This document shows, one piece after another, positions 18,908 to 28,000 of a DNA stretch of 64,000 bases; position 1 is the stretch's first letter; the number at the start of each line of letters is the position of its first letter. The notes below the pieces were generated by a model. That model did no database searches. It was not told the DNA's origin and saw nothing but the letters and a program-made list of their open reading frames with translations. The DNA is from Ketogulonicigenium vulgare WSH-001 (GTDB lineage: Bacteria > Pseudomonadota > Alphaproteobacteria > Rhodobacterales > Rhodobacteraceae): assembly GCF_000223375.1 (NCBI RefSeq), contig NC_017384.1:2234501-2298500 (forward strand), given 5' to 3'. The translations under genes were made by a program, and so were the position numbers.

Positions 18908-19631
18908 TGCAGCCTCCAAGCCGTCTTGTTCTGCAACCCGACCCGGCAGGCTGACCCATAGGCCGTCCAAAGGGCGGATCGTCTTCAACCCGATAGCGCA
19001 GGTTTAGCAACAAAGCACATAAGCGGAAAAGCCCTGCTTGGCGCCAGACTGCGCGAATTCTTGCTGAACATGCCGTGATCTGCGTGCAAGGCCCCGCCAA
19101 TCCGCACAATCCTAAGTGATCGGCCCAAGCGGCGCCTGAAAACCACCCCCGACACCGCCCGCGAATCACCTGGGGAAAGGCGCCTGAATCGGCGCAAGGA
19201 CGCCGATCACATTTATTCTACATCACTTGCGACCAGCGTGATCACAGTTCTGACTTTCACGCAAATGCGATGAAAAAATTCTGCCTGCGACAATCACAGG
19301 GCATTTTGCCAAACAGCGCATAAAGCTGCGCGGCACGGCCATATCGTCGCGGGGTGTTTGCGGAAAATCGACATAATTTCAGTGCGCAATCTGGAAATTG
19401 TCGCAGGCTGAGGCCGATTTACCCCCTTGGTACACCACTTGACTTCATTTGGGGAAAAATGTGGTTTGCACCCAATCCCGGCCCGCAGACACGGCGTCAG
19501 GGGGCTGAAACACCCAAGGCGGAGTTGTCCGGCAAAGACTGACATTTCTGTTTGCGGCCGTTATATAGGGGCTGCTCGCAGATGTCGGCACCTTGTCCGG
19601 CCTGCGACGCAGCAAGGTAAAGGAAGCTAAA
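18908..19631. other. 724-base intergenic region between divergent genes
   Basis: No credible coding sequence is seen. The half nearest the cytochrome gene is more AT-rich than the surroundings. It contains a sigma70-like promoter at 19539-19567 and a palindromic GCGTGATCACAGTT at 19236-19249 that recurs in near-identical form upstream of the intact PQQ dehydrogenase (43389-43402). The region must also contain the promoter of the divergent IalB-like gene. Its length leaves room for an untested small RNA. Confidence 0.6.
19539..19567 (+). promoter_or_regulatory. Predicted promoter of the cytochrome/quinoprotein locus
   Basis: CTGACA (19539-19544) and TATATA (19562-19567) are separated by exactly 17 bases, five of six and a good -10 match to the sigma70 consensus. 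Transcription would start near 19574, giving a leader of about 57 bases before the cytochrome ATG. This is the best promoter match found in the window. Confidence 0.6.
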
Positions 19632-20138
19632 ATGAAAAACAAAACCACTCTGGGCGGCGCGCTTGCACTTGCAGCACTGCTGGCCGGAACGACCGGGGCA
19701 CTGGCGTTCAGCAACATCGAACGTCCCGCACCGGCCGCTGATACTGCAGCTACCGAAGAAGCACCTGCTGCCGCTGCTGGCGCCGCCACTTCGATCTACG
19801 ACGGCGTTTACACTGCAGCCCAGGCCGAAGCTGGCCAGGCTGCATGGATGACCAGCTGCGCAAGCTGCCACGGCCCGACCGCTCGCGGCTCGTCGGGTGG
19901 TCCGCGCGTTATCGGCCCTGTCATCAACAACAAGTATGCTGACAAGCCGCTGCTGGACTACTTCAACTACACCCGCGACAACATGCCGATGGGCGCGCCT
20001 CACTCGTTGAGCGACGATACCTATGTTGAAATCGTTGCGTTCATTCTGCAATCGCACGGCGCAGAGCCGGGCGAGACGGAACTGACCTCGGACGAAGCGC
20101 TGCTCGGCAGCCTGATGATGGGCCGTAACCCCAACTAA
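19632..20138 (+). CDS. Periplasmic c-type cytochrome, likely electron acceptor of PQQ dehydrogenase
   Basis: A 168-residue precursor: signal peptide 1-25 (ends GALA), an Ala/Pro/Glu-rich linker (about 30-55) and a single-haem class I domain. The haem motif is CASCH (76-80), and the distal ligand is a Met in NMPMGAP (118 or 120). It fits the cytochrome c551-type partners that take electrons from quinoprotein dehydrogenases. The adjacent PQQ dehydrogenase gene begins 106 bases downstream, beyond a hairpin. AAAGGAAGC before the ATG at 19632 supports this start. Pairing with the dehydrogenase is inferred from position. Confidence 0.9.
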   Translation: MKNKTTLGGALALAALLAGTTGALAFSNIERPAPAADTAATEEAPAAAAGAATSIYDGVYTAAQAEAGQAAWMTSCASCHGPTARGSSGGPRVIGPVINNKYADKPLLDYFNYTRDNMPMGAPHSLSDDTYVEIVAFILQSHGAEPGETELTSDEALLGSLMMGRNPN

Positions 20139-20179
20139 ACGCAGGGTCGCCAACCGCTTGACGGTAAGCAACCTACCAG

Positions 20180-20203
20180 ATTGGCCGGCTACGGTCGGCC
20201 AAT
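20180..20203 (+). terminator. Hairpin between cytochrome and PQQ dehydrogenase genes
   Basis: ATTGGCCG/CGGCCAAT form a perfect 8-bp stem with an 8-base loop, followed by CCTCCTTT. It could partly terminate transcription after the cytochrome, giving more cytochrome than dehydrogenase message, or protect the 3' end. The T-tract is weak. Confidence 0.5.
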
Positions 20204-20244
20204 CCTCCTTTACCAACCCTCCATCCCAAACAAGGTAAAACCTG

Positions 20245-21985
20245 ATGAAGACGTCGTCTTTGCTGGTTGCGAGCGTTGCCGCGCTTGCAAGCTATAGCTC
20301 CTTTGCGCTTGCTCAAGTGACCCCCGTCACCGATGAATTGCTGGCGAACCCGCCCGCTGGGTGAATGGATCAGCTACGGTCAGAACCAAGAAAACTACCG
20401 TCACTCGCCCCTGACGCAGATCACGACTGAGAACGTCGGCCAACTGCAACTGGTCTGGGCGCGCGGCATGCAGCCGGGCAAAGTCCAAGTCACGCCCCTG
20501 ATCCATGACGGCGTCATGTATCTGGCAAACCCGGGCGACGTGATCCAGGCCATCGACGCCAAAACTGGCGATCTGATCTGGGAACACCGCCGCCAACTGC
20601 CGAACATCGCCACGCTGAACAGCTTTGGCGAGCCGACCCGCGGCATGGCGCTGTACGGCACCAACGTTTACTTTGTTTCGTGGGACAACCACCTGGTCGC
20701 CCTCGACACCGCAACTGGCCAAGTGACGTTCGACGTCGACCGCGGCCAAGGCGAAGACATGGTTTCGAACTCGTCGGGCCCGATCGTGGCAAACGGCGTG
20801 ATCGTTGCCGGTTCGACCTGCCAATACTCGCCGTTCGGCTGCTTTGTCTCGGGCCACGACTCGGCCACCGGTGAAGAGCTGTGGCGCAACTACTTCATCC
20901 CGCGCGCTGGCGAAGAGGGTGATGAGACTTGGGGCAACGATTACGAAGCCCGTTGGATGACCGGCGTCTGGGGTCAGATCACCTATGACCCCGTTGGCGG
21001 CCTTGTCCACTACGGCTCGTCGGCTGTTGGCCCGGCTTCGGAAACCCAGCGCGGCACCACCGGCGGCACCATGTACGGCACCAACACCCGTTTCGCTGTC
21101 CGTCCCGAGACTGGCGAGATCGTCTGGCGTCACCAAACTCTGCCCCGCGACAACTGGGACCAAGAGTGCACCTTCGAGATGATGGTTGCCAACGTTGACG
21201 TGCAGCCCGCAGCTGACATGGACGGCGTCCGCTCGATCAACCCGAACGCCGCCACCGGCGAGCGTCGCGTTCTGACCGGCGTTCCGTGCAAAACCGGCAC
21301 CATGTGGCAGTTCGACGCCGAAACCGGCGAATTCCTGTGGGCCCGTGACACCAGCTACGAGAACATCATCGAATCGATCGACGAAAACGGCATCGTGACC
21401 GTCGACGAGTCGAAAGTTCTGACCGAGCTGGACACCCCCTATGACGTCTGCCCGCTGCTGCTGGGTGGCCGTGACTGGCCGTCGGCTGCGCTGAACCCCG
21501 ATACCGGCATCTACTTTATCCCGCTGAACAACACCTGCATGGATATCGAAGCTGTCGACCAGGAATTCAGCTCGCTGGACGTGTACAACCAAAGCCTGAC
21601 CGCCAAAATGGCACCGGGTAAAGAGCTGGTTGGCCGTATCGACGCCATCGACATCAGCACAGGCCGCACCCTGTGGACCGCTGAGCGCGAAGCCTCGAAC
21701 TACGCGCCTGTCCTGTCGACCGCTGGCGGCGTTCTGTTCAACGGCGGCACCGACCGTTACTTCCGCGCTCTCAGCCAAGAGACCGGCGAGACCCTGTGGC
21801 AGACCCGTCTGGCGACTGTCGCTTCGGGCCAAGCTGTCTCGTACGAGATCGACGGCGTCCAATACATCGCCATCGGCGGCGGCGGCACGACCTATGGTTC
21901 GTTCCACAACCGTCCCCTGGCCGAGCCGGTCGACTCGACCGCGATCGGTAATGCGATGTACGTCTTCGCGCTGCCCCAGCAATAA
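20245..21985 (+). pseudogene. PQQ-dependent dehydrogenase, frameshifted copy (sorbose/alcohol type)
   Basis: The gene starts at ATG 20245 with a signal peptide (MKTSSLLVASVAALAS...ALA) and the mature N-terminus [16 protein letters not shown], then hits TGA at 20362-20364 after 39 codons. An extra G in the run at 20359-20361, absent from the intact copy at 43537-45276, causes this. The remaining 540 or so codons are open in the shifted frame and keep the beta-propeller W-motifs (for example [15 protein letters not shown] and [15 protein letters not shown]). As written, no secreted full-length enzyme can be made; an internal ATG at 20333 would lack the signal peptide. A sequencing error or +1 recoding at GGG-TGA cannot be excluded. 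The family oxidises sugars, alcohols or aldehydes in the periplasm and passes electrons to cytochrome c. Confidence 0.85.
20309..20964 (+). repeat. Recombination tract shared with 43601-44255
   Basis: Base-by-base comparison shows 655 positions identical to 43601-44255, with a single difference, the extra G at 20359-20361. Upstream (signal peptide) and downstream (from 20965) the two genes differ often, including at third codon positions. The sharp edges suggest gene conversion or a recent crossover. Confidence 0.9.
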
Positions 21986-22008
21986 GCTGACAGCATGACG
22001 TCAATAGC

Positions 22009-22030
22009 AAAGGGCCCTGCGGGGCCCTTT
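22009..22030 (+). terminator. Terminator after the frameshifted PQQ dehydrogenase
   Basis: AAAGGGCCC-TGCG-GGGCCCTTT is a perfect 9-bp stem with a 4-base loop that ends in a T-run, 24 bases after the stop. Transcription of the following binding-protein gene therefore probably depends on read-through or its own promoter. Confidence 0.85.
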
Positions 22031-22159
22031 GTCATATAGATTGGGGGCCGCGTGCCCTGACTCTTTGCATATTGCTGAAACTTGCGGCAAATTGACGCTA
22101 GCGTTTCTGTTACAGACCCAATAAACCTTTAAGAACAACAGATGTTCGGAGAAAAAGAG

Positions 22160-22996
22160 ATGAGACATGCTAAACTGTGCGGTTATGTCACATCCGCGCT
22201 TTTGACCTGCTTTGGAACTGCCGCTTTGGCGCAGAACGAGGTTGTATCGCGTGATCTTTACACCGAACGTACCAGCCAAGATAACCGGCTTGTCTTTTGC
22301 TATAACGGCTTCAACGCACTGTCGGAATTCGAACAGGATCTGGCCCGCGCCCTTGGCGATGCGCTGCTCACCGAGGTCACGCTGGCCACCTATCGCGAGG
22401 GCGATCTGGGCTCGACGCCCACCCGTTACGATTATCGCCTGCCGATCAGCGATGAGCAGATTTTCGTGTTGCTGGCACAGACCTGCGATGCCTTCCTTGG
22501 CTATGTCGCAAACAGCAATGCGCCCGAATGGATGCGCGTGACGCGTCCCTATATCACTGTGGAATCGGTCATGTTCACCGCCGACCCCGAGATCCACACG
22601 GCTGCTGATCTGACAGTGCCGGTACGCGTCGGCATCCGCATGACCACGCCCGGCGATAGCCAGTTGATTTCGTATACGAATAACACGCCCGGTTGGGCAC
22701 GCACCCCCTATCACGACAATGCCCGTGTCGTAGAACGTGTGCTGGACGGCTCGACCAATGTCGGCATGATCTGGCGCCAAGGCTTTTACCTTGCACGCCA
22801 AGATATGGGCGATGATCCCAAGATTTTCCTGATGGATAGCCTGCCGTTCTCGGCCCGCACCTCGGCCATCGGTATCGCGACCCGTGCGCAGGACGGTTAC
22901 CTGAATACGCTGCTGAGCGACGCGATCGCCGCGCTAGAGGCCGACGGCACGATCAACGCGCTGCAGGTCAAACACCACATGCTGCCCGAGGGATAG
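22160..22996 (+). CDS. MxaJ/XoxJ-like periplasmic solute-binding protein
   Basis: A 278-residue secreted protein of the type-3 (amino-acid-type) periplasmic binding-protein fold, with a signal peptide 1-24. It retains FNALSEFEQDLARALGDAL, LAQTCDAFLGYVAN and a second lobe near VPVRVGIRMTT. Such proteins accompany PQQ methanol dehydrogenases as MxaJ/XoxJ, where they are thought to help maturation or activation rather than transport. Its place directly after a PQQ dehydrogenase gene supports that reading. GGAG eight bases before ATG 22160 selects this start over the ATG at 22142. A ligand-binding role is the alternative. Confidence 0.75.
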   Translation: MRHAKLCGYVTSALLTCFGTAALAQNEVVSRDLYTERTSQDNRLVFCYNGFNALSEFEQDLARALGDALLTEVTLATYREGDLGSTPTRYDYRLPISDEQIFVLLAQTCDAFLGYVANSNAPEWMRVTRPYITVESVMFTADPEIHTAADLTVPVRVGIRMTTPGDSQLISYTNNTPGWARTPYHDNARVVERVLDGSTNVGMIWRQGFYLARQDMGDDPKIFLMDSLPFSARTSAIGIATRAQDGYLNTLLSDAIAALEADGTINALQVKHHMLPEG

Positions 22997-22997
22997 G

Positions 22998-23618
22998 ATG
23001 ATCCCGGTCTTTGACCTTACGCTTTGGCAGGTCGTGCTGCGTGTGATCGGTGGGCTGGTTGCGATCAGCCTTTTCGGCGCGGCGCTGTCGTGGATGTTCC
23101 GCCTGATGGGCGATAGTGGCCCGCATTATGACGGGCGCAGCAAACCAAACCCGGCGACGCAAATCTCGTGGATCGCGATGGTCGGCGTGGTGCTGGTGCG
23201 CTTTGGCTGGGCCAAACCGCTGGATGTCGACCCGAAAAAGCTGCACGGCGGCGCAATTGGCTCGGTGATCGCGGTGCTGGGCGCAATGGCGGTGCTGGTG
23301 CTGCTGGGAAATCTTGCCCTCTGGGCAAGTGCCTATGCGGTGACACTGTTCCCGCCGCCCTTTGGCCTGAATATCCAAAACATCCTGACGACGCTTGCCC
23401 CGATTTGCGCGGCGACCGCGGTGATCAACCTGATCCCCCTGCCGCCCTTTGCCGGTGGTTATGTACTGAAAGCCGTGGCCCCCGCCGTCTATCGCCGGAT
23501 GCCGCCTGCCTGGATTATCGGAGCCGCGCTGATCGCCTTGTTCTATGTGGGGCGCGGTTTGGGGCTGAATGGGCTGTTGCAAAGCCTTGCCAGCCTGCTG
23601 CTGCCCGGACGCCTATAG
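22998..23618 (+). CDS. Degenerate M50 (site-2 protease-like) membrane protein
   Basis: A 206-residue inner-membrane protein with about five hydrophobic segments. FGWAKPLDVDPKKL (about 70-83) and VINLIPLPPFAGGYVLK (about 142-158) match conserved features of rhomboid-unrelated site-2 protease (M50) proteins, where the second motif is normally N-x-x-P-x-P-x-L-D-G. Here the metal-binding Asp is Ala, and no HExxH zinc motif exists, so proteolysis is unlikely. It starts two bases after the binding-protein stop and abuts the next gene, so it belongs to the same transcript. A scaffold or assembly role is a guess. Confidence 0.65.
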   Translation: MIPVFDLTLWQVVLRVIGGLVAISLFGAALSWMFRLMGDSGPHYDGRSKPNPATQISWIAMVGVVLVRFGWAKPLDVDPKKLHGGAIGSVIAVLGAMAVLVLLGNLALWASAYAVTLFPPPFGLNIQNILTTLAPICAATAVINLIPLPPFAGGYVLKAVAPAVYRRMPPAWIIGAALIALFYVGRGLGLNGLLQSLASLLLPGRL

Positions 23619-25040
23619 ATGACCGACCTGCCTGCCACGCCCTCTGTGATTGATCCCGAACGCCGCCTGATGGCGCCCGCCCGCGTGGTGCTGCGCCGCT
23701 GGAAGCAGCGCAATGCGCTATTGGTGTTCCTGCTGGCAGGGCTGGTTGCGGCGCTGGTGGTGTTGATCATGCGCCTTGCCGGCAGCGGCTTTCCAGCACT
23801 GCCGATTGTGTTTGGCGCGCTGACCTTTGGCCTTTTGATCACGATGATGATCAATCGCGGCGCGGGCGGACGGTTGCTGTGGCTGATCGACCGCCGTGCG
23901 GGGCGCGATCAGGCCTATGCGACGGCGACCCGCCTTGCGCTGGATCATATTGAACCCGGCCCGGTCGGCCGTGTGCTGCTGCAAGATCAGGCCGAAGCCG
24001 CCCGCCAGATCGACCCGCGCGGCATTATCGCCCTGCCCGGCCTGCCCGCCATTGGTGCGGCTGTGGCCCTGATCGTTGTGATGGGTGCGAACTTCTGGCT
24101 GGCCGACCAGCGCGCGCTGGAGAATGCGCCGCTGGACGACACAATAGCCGTCGATGAAGCGCCCATTCCCGCGCTGGACGAATCCGTCAACACCATCGCC
24201 ACCCGCATTGCCGAGGATGCGCGCGAAAGTGGAAATGAATATCTGGCCGCCGTCGCCCGCGCCTTGACCGAGGCGGCCGAGGAATTGGCGAATGCCCCCG
24301 ATGATGCCGCCTTGCAGCAGGAAGTCTCGGATCTGCTGGAACATGCGCGGCGCGCCTATGGCGACACGCCGCCCAGTTGGATGGGTCAGCCAGACAGTTT
24401 CTCTGCGCAGCAGATGGCGCAGAATATTGACGAACAGATCGCCAGCGAAGCCCGCGCCGCAGAACGCGCAGCCCAGCGCGCCGAAGAAGGTTTTGTCGAT
24501 ATTTATGAGCGCGATGACGCACGGCTCGAGGCGCTCTATAGCGACCGGAACGAGACAGAGCTGCTGTCGAACGTCGATGCCAGCGCGATGCGTCCCTCGG
24601 ATGTCGATCTTGAGGGCGGCGTTGCCCCCGATGAGGGCGAACCGCGCCGCATGGACGATGCCGAGCTGGAAATGATAGGCGGCGCGCCCATCGGCGCGGC
24701 CATGGAATCCGGCAAGGGCGAAAGCGAAATGGCGGGCGGCGGCAGCCAAGAGCTGGCGGACGACACCACGCCCGCCGGCCCCGAAATAACCGCCGCAAAT
24801 GATATGACCCTTTCCTCGAATGCCGAGGCAACGGGCAACCGTATCCGCATCGACGCCGCCCCCCCGATGGCGGGCGCGGGCGGCGATGCCGCAAGCGGCA
24901 GCAGCGGCGGCTTTGACGATACCCAGATTGCCCGCGCGGCGATGGGCGCGGCGCGTCTGGATATTCCGCCCGCTGCCCGCGCCATGATCGCACGTTACCT
25001 TGACCGCAGCAGCACTTCGCAGAACGGGCCGACACAATGA
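23619..25040 (+). CDS. Uncharacterised membrane protein with long acidic tail
   Basis: A 473-residue protein with two adjacent transmembrane helices (about 33-53 and 60-80), a third near 138-160, a helical Ala/Glu-rich region (about 180-310) and a low-complexity Gly/Ala/Asp/Met tail (about 325-445). It vaguely resembles DUF4175-type membrane proteins found beside MoxR and vWA genes, but I cannot name it. It overlaps the vWA gene by four bases and follows the M50-like gene without a gap. The shared operon suggests it works with them at the membrane. Confidence 0.7.
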   Translation: MTDLPATPSVIDPERRLMAPARVVLRRWKQRNALLVFLLAGLVAALVVLIMRLAGSGFPALPIVFGALTFGLLITMMINRGAGGRLLWLIDRRAGRDQAYATATRLALDHIEPGPVGRVLLQDQAEAARQIDPRGIIALPGLPAIGAAVALIVVMGANFWLADQRALENAPLDDTIAVDEAPIPALDESVNTIATRIAEDARESGNEYLAAVARALTEAAEELANAPDDAALQQEVSDLLEHARRAYGDTPPSWMGQPDSFSAQQMAQNIDEQIASEARAAERAAQRAEEGFVDIYERDDARLEALYSDRNETELLSNVDASAMRPSDVDLEGGVAPDEGEPRRMDDAELEMIGGAPIGAAMESGKGESEMAGGGSQELADDTTPAGPEITAANDMTLSSNAEATGNRIRIDAAPPMAGAGGDAASGSSGGFDDTQIARAAMGAARLDIPPAARAMIARYLDRSSTSQNGPTQ

Positions 25041-28000
25041 ATTTCGGCCTTTTGTTTCCGGCATTTTTGCTGATCGGCGCATTGTCGGCGCTTGTTCTGT
25101 GGCTGCATGCCCAGCGCAAACGGCAGGTGATCGTGCCCAGCCTGCGGCTATGGCATGCGCTGGCGATCCCGTCCGGCGCGGCGCGGCGGTCGCGCCAATG
25201 GCCGCCGCTGACATGGCCGCTTGTTCTGCAAATCTTGGCGGTGCTGTTTGCCGCGCTGGCCTTGGCGCAGCCCTTTATCGGCGCACGCCCCGCCGATCAC
25301 AGCATCCTCATTATCGACAGCCCCCTGCCCGAGGATACGACCGCGCTGGCCGCCGCCTTGACCCATGAATTCGCGCAGGCGCGCGCGGTTTCTGTTCTGG
25401 CGGGCGGCAGCGCGCCGCGCCTGATCGCCGCGCGCCAGAACTCCGGTACGCTGGAGGCTGAGGATCTGATCAACCGCGCCCGCGCGGCGATGCGCGCCGC
25501 CCCATCGCCGCAAACGGATTGGCGCGCGATCGAGACACGGCGTCAGATGATTGACCCCGATGGCACAGCCGCGCTGGTTGTGCTGGGCGATACGCCCTTG
25601 CCTGCGGATCAAACTGCGCGCCATGTCATCTTGTCCGACGTCCCGCCGACGCAGATGAGCTATACGCTCACCCCTGCCGCACAGCCCTATAGCTTCCGCC
25701 TGTCGGGCCAGATCGCAATGGCCGAGGGCGTCGAGAGCGCGCGCCTTGTGCTGGGATATGCCGATGGTCCCGGTGTGACGCCGCTGCCTTGGGTGGAAAA
25801 GACGCTGGGCCGTTCGGTCTCAGGCCGCATCAATGTCATGGAAACGCTGAATCTGCCCGGCCCCGGCTTGCTGACGGTCAGTCTGGACGGACGCCTGCTG
25901 GGCACATTCCAGACCGAGGCGCCCGCCGCCGAAAATGCATATCTTTATTTTGGCGAGGGACAGCAGCCTTGGCTGAACGCCCTGCGTGCACTGCCCGATA
26001 CGGCACTTTATCAATCCAGCGCGGTACCTGCCGACCTGTCCACCTATCGCGCCGCGATCGTGGACGGCGTCGCGATTGACCGCGCGCCCGCGCTGCCGAC
26101 GCTGTGGATCGGTGCCGCGCATTTGGCGGGCCAAGACGCCCCCGCGCGACTGGCGCAATCCGATCCCGACGCGTGGCAGACCGACAATCCGGTGCTGGCG
26201 GGGATTGATCTGAAACCGCTGCTGCCCGGCCCGGCCTATCAACTGCCGGTCATCGCGGGGGCGGATGTCCTGCTATCCGCGGCGGGGCAGCCGCTGATCC
26301 AACTGGCCGAGATCGACGGCATCCGTCAGGCTTGGCTGGCCTTCGACCCGCGCAGCTCGAACTGGCAAAATGATCCGGCGCTGGCGCTGTTGACCGCGTC
26401 GGTGATGGGGTGGCTGGCGCCCGCAGATCCGCTGCTGGCCTGCACGGCGGCCCAGCCCTGCTATCCTGACGGTCGCCCGCTGGGGCAAATCGTGGCGGAT
26501 CAAGCCGCACGCAACGATATCGCCACCACCGGCGCAAACCTGCGCCTGTGGCTGCTGCTGGCCGCGACCGCCTGTATTATCGCCGATACCGTGCTGGCGG
26601 CGCGCCGCCGCGGCGGGCGGTTTGGTCTGCCCTCTGTCCCGGCGACACTGGCAAGCGTCATCATGCTGGCGGCCGCACTGAATATGCCGGTGCCGCAGCC
26701 CTCGGCTGCCGCTGGGTTGGTGGCGATTGATGTGCAAGGTGCCAGCACGCAAAGCGGTTTGCGCCTTGACCAGCAAAGCATGACAACCGCCTCGTCCTTG
26801 CCGCAGATCAGTGCCGCCGGCCCCGAGGCGGCGGCGACAGGCGTGCAGCAAGCGGCGCTCGCGATTGAACTGGCCAATGCCAGCCTGCCCTCCACGCAAG
26901 CGGGTGCCATCTTGCTGGGCGCGCCGATTGCGACCTCGCCCATTACCGATCCTGCACTGACCTCGCGCCTGCCCATCCATTACATCGCGCCCGCCCCGCC
27001 GAGCGGCGCGCCCGTTCTGCGCAGCCTCGAGCTGACCGGCCGTCCCATGCAAGGCGAGCCGCTGCCCGTGACCTTGCTGGTCCATGCACCCGCCGCCACT
27101 GATGCAACGTTGCGCCTGACGCTGGATGGCGAAATGCTGTCCGAAGTCCCGGTCGCCTTGCACTCGGGCGACAACCGGATCGAGACGTTGCTGCCCGAGC
27201 TGGAAAGCCCCGAGGCTTTCTTGCAGGCCGAATTGCTGACAACGGGCGCGGTGCTGCCAACCCAAACCGCGGGCCTGATCATCCGTCCGGGTCCGCAGCG
27301 CCCCGTCGCCGTCATCGCGGCTGACCGGGCCGAGGGCGAGGCCGTCGTGCAACTGCTGCTGGATCAAGGCATGGTCGATATCACCTTGCTGAACCCCGCC
27401 CAAACCCCGACCTATCTGCGCGACTGGGCGCCCTATGGCAGCGTCGTGCTGGTAGACACGCCCGCGCTCGAGATCGAGCCCTATGCCCAGCGCATGTTGC
27501 AGCGCATGGTCAATGAATACGGCCTTGGTCTGCTGATCATGGGCGGCCCGCAGTCCTTTGGCCCCGGTGGATATTTCGAGACTCCGCTGGAAGAGCTGTC
27601 GCCCCTTTCGGCCCGCGTGCCACGTGAAGCGCCCGAGGTGACGATGGTTTTCGTTCTCGACCGCTCGGGCTCGATGCAGCAGGCGGTGGGTGACAGCAAT
27701 CGGCTGGGCGTCGCAAAGAATGCGACCCTGTCGGCGCTGGAACTGCTGAACCCGCAAAGCCAGATCGGCGTCATCGTGTTTGATACCGAAGAAACGACCG
27801 TCGTGCCGCTGTCGACCCTGGATATCCCGGCGGCGCAGATCGCGCTGGACCGCGTGGATACCGGCGGCGGCACGGCGATCTATCCCGGTCTTGTGGCCGC
27901 CTATCGCGAATTGCAGCGCAGCGAGTCGCCCGCCAAACATATCATCGTCATGACGGACGGCCTGAGCCAGCCCGGCGATTGGGAGGGCATTCTGCGCCAG

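Noticed and set aside
19436..19470. TTGACT near 19443 as a -35 element
   Set aside because: No acceptable -10 sequence at 16-18 bases; the CTGACA/TATATA pair at 19539-19567 is far better.
20333..20362. ATG at 20333 as the true start of the upstream PQQ dehydrogenase
   Set aside because: It would encode [10 protein letters not shown] instead of the conserved mature N-terminus and remove the signal peptide; comparison with 43537 shows a frameshift instead.
20327..21982. 551-codon open frame antisense to the PQQ dehydrogenase, and the similar 634-codon frame at 43456-45360
   Set aside because: High-GC codon bias opens the opposite strand; both mirror the same real gene family and show no domain of their own.
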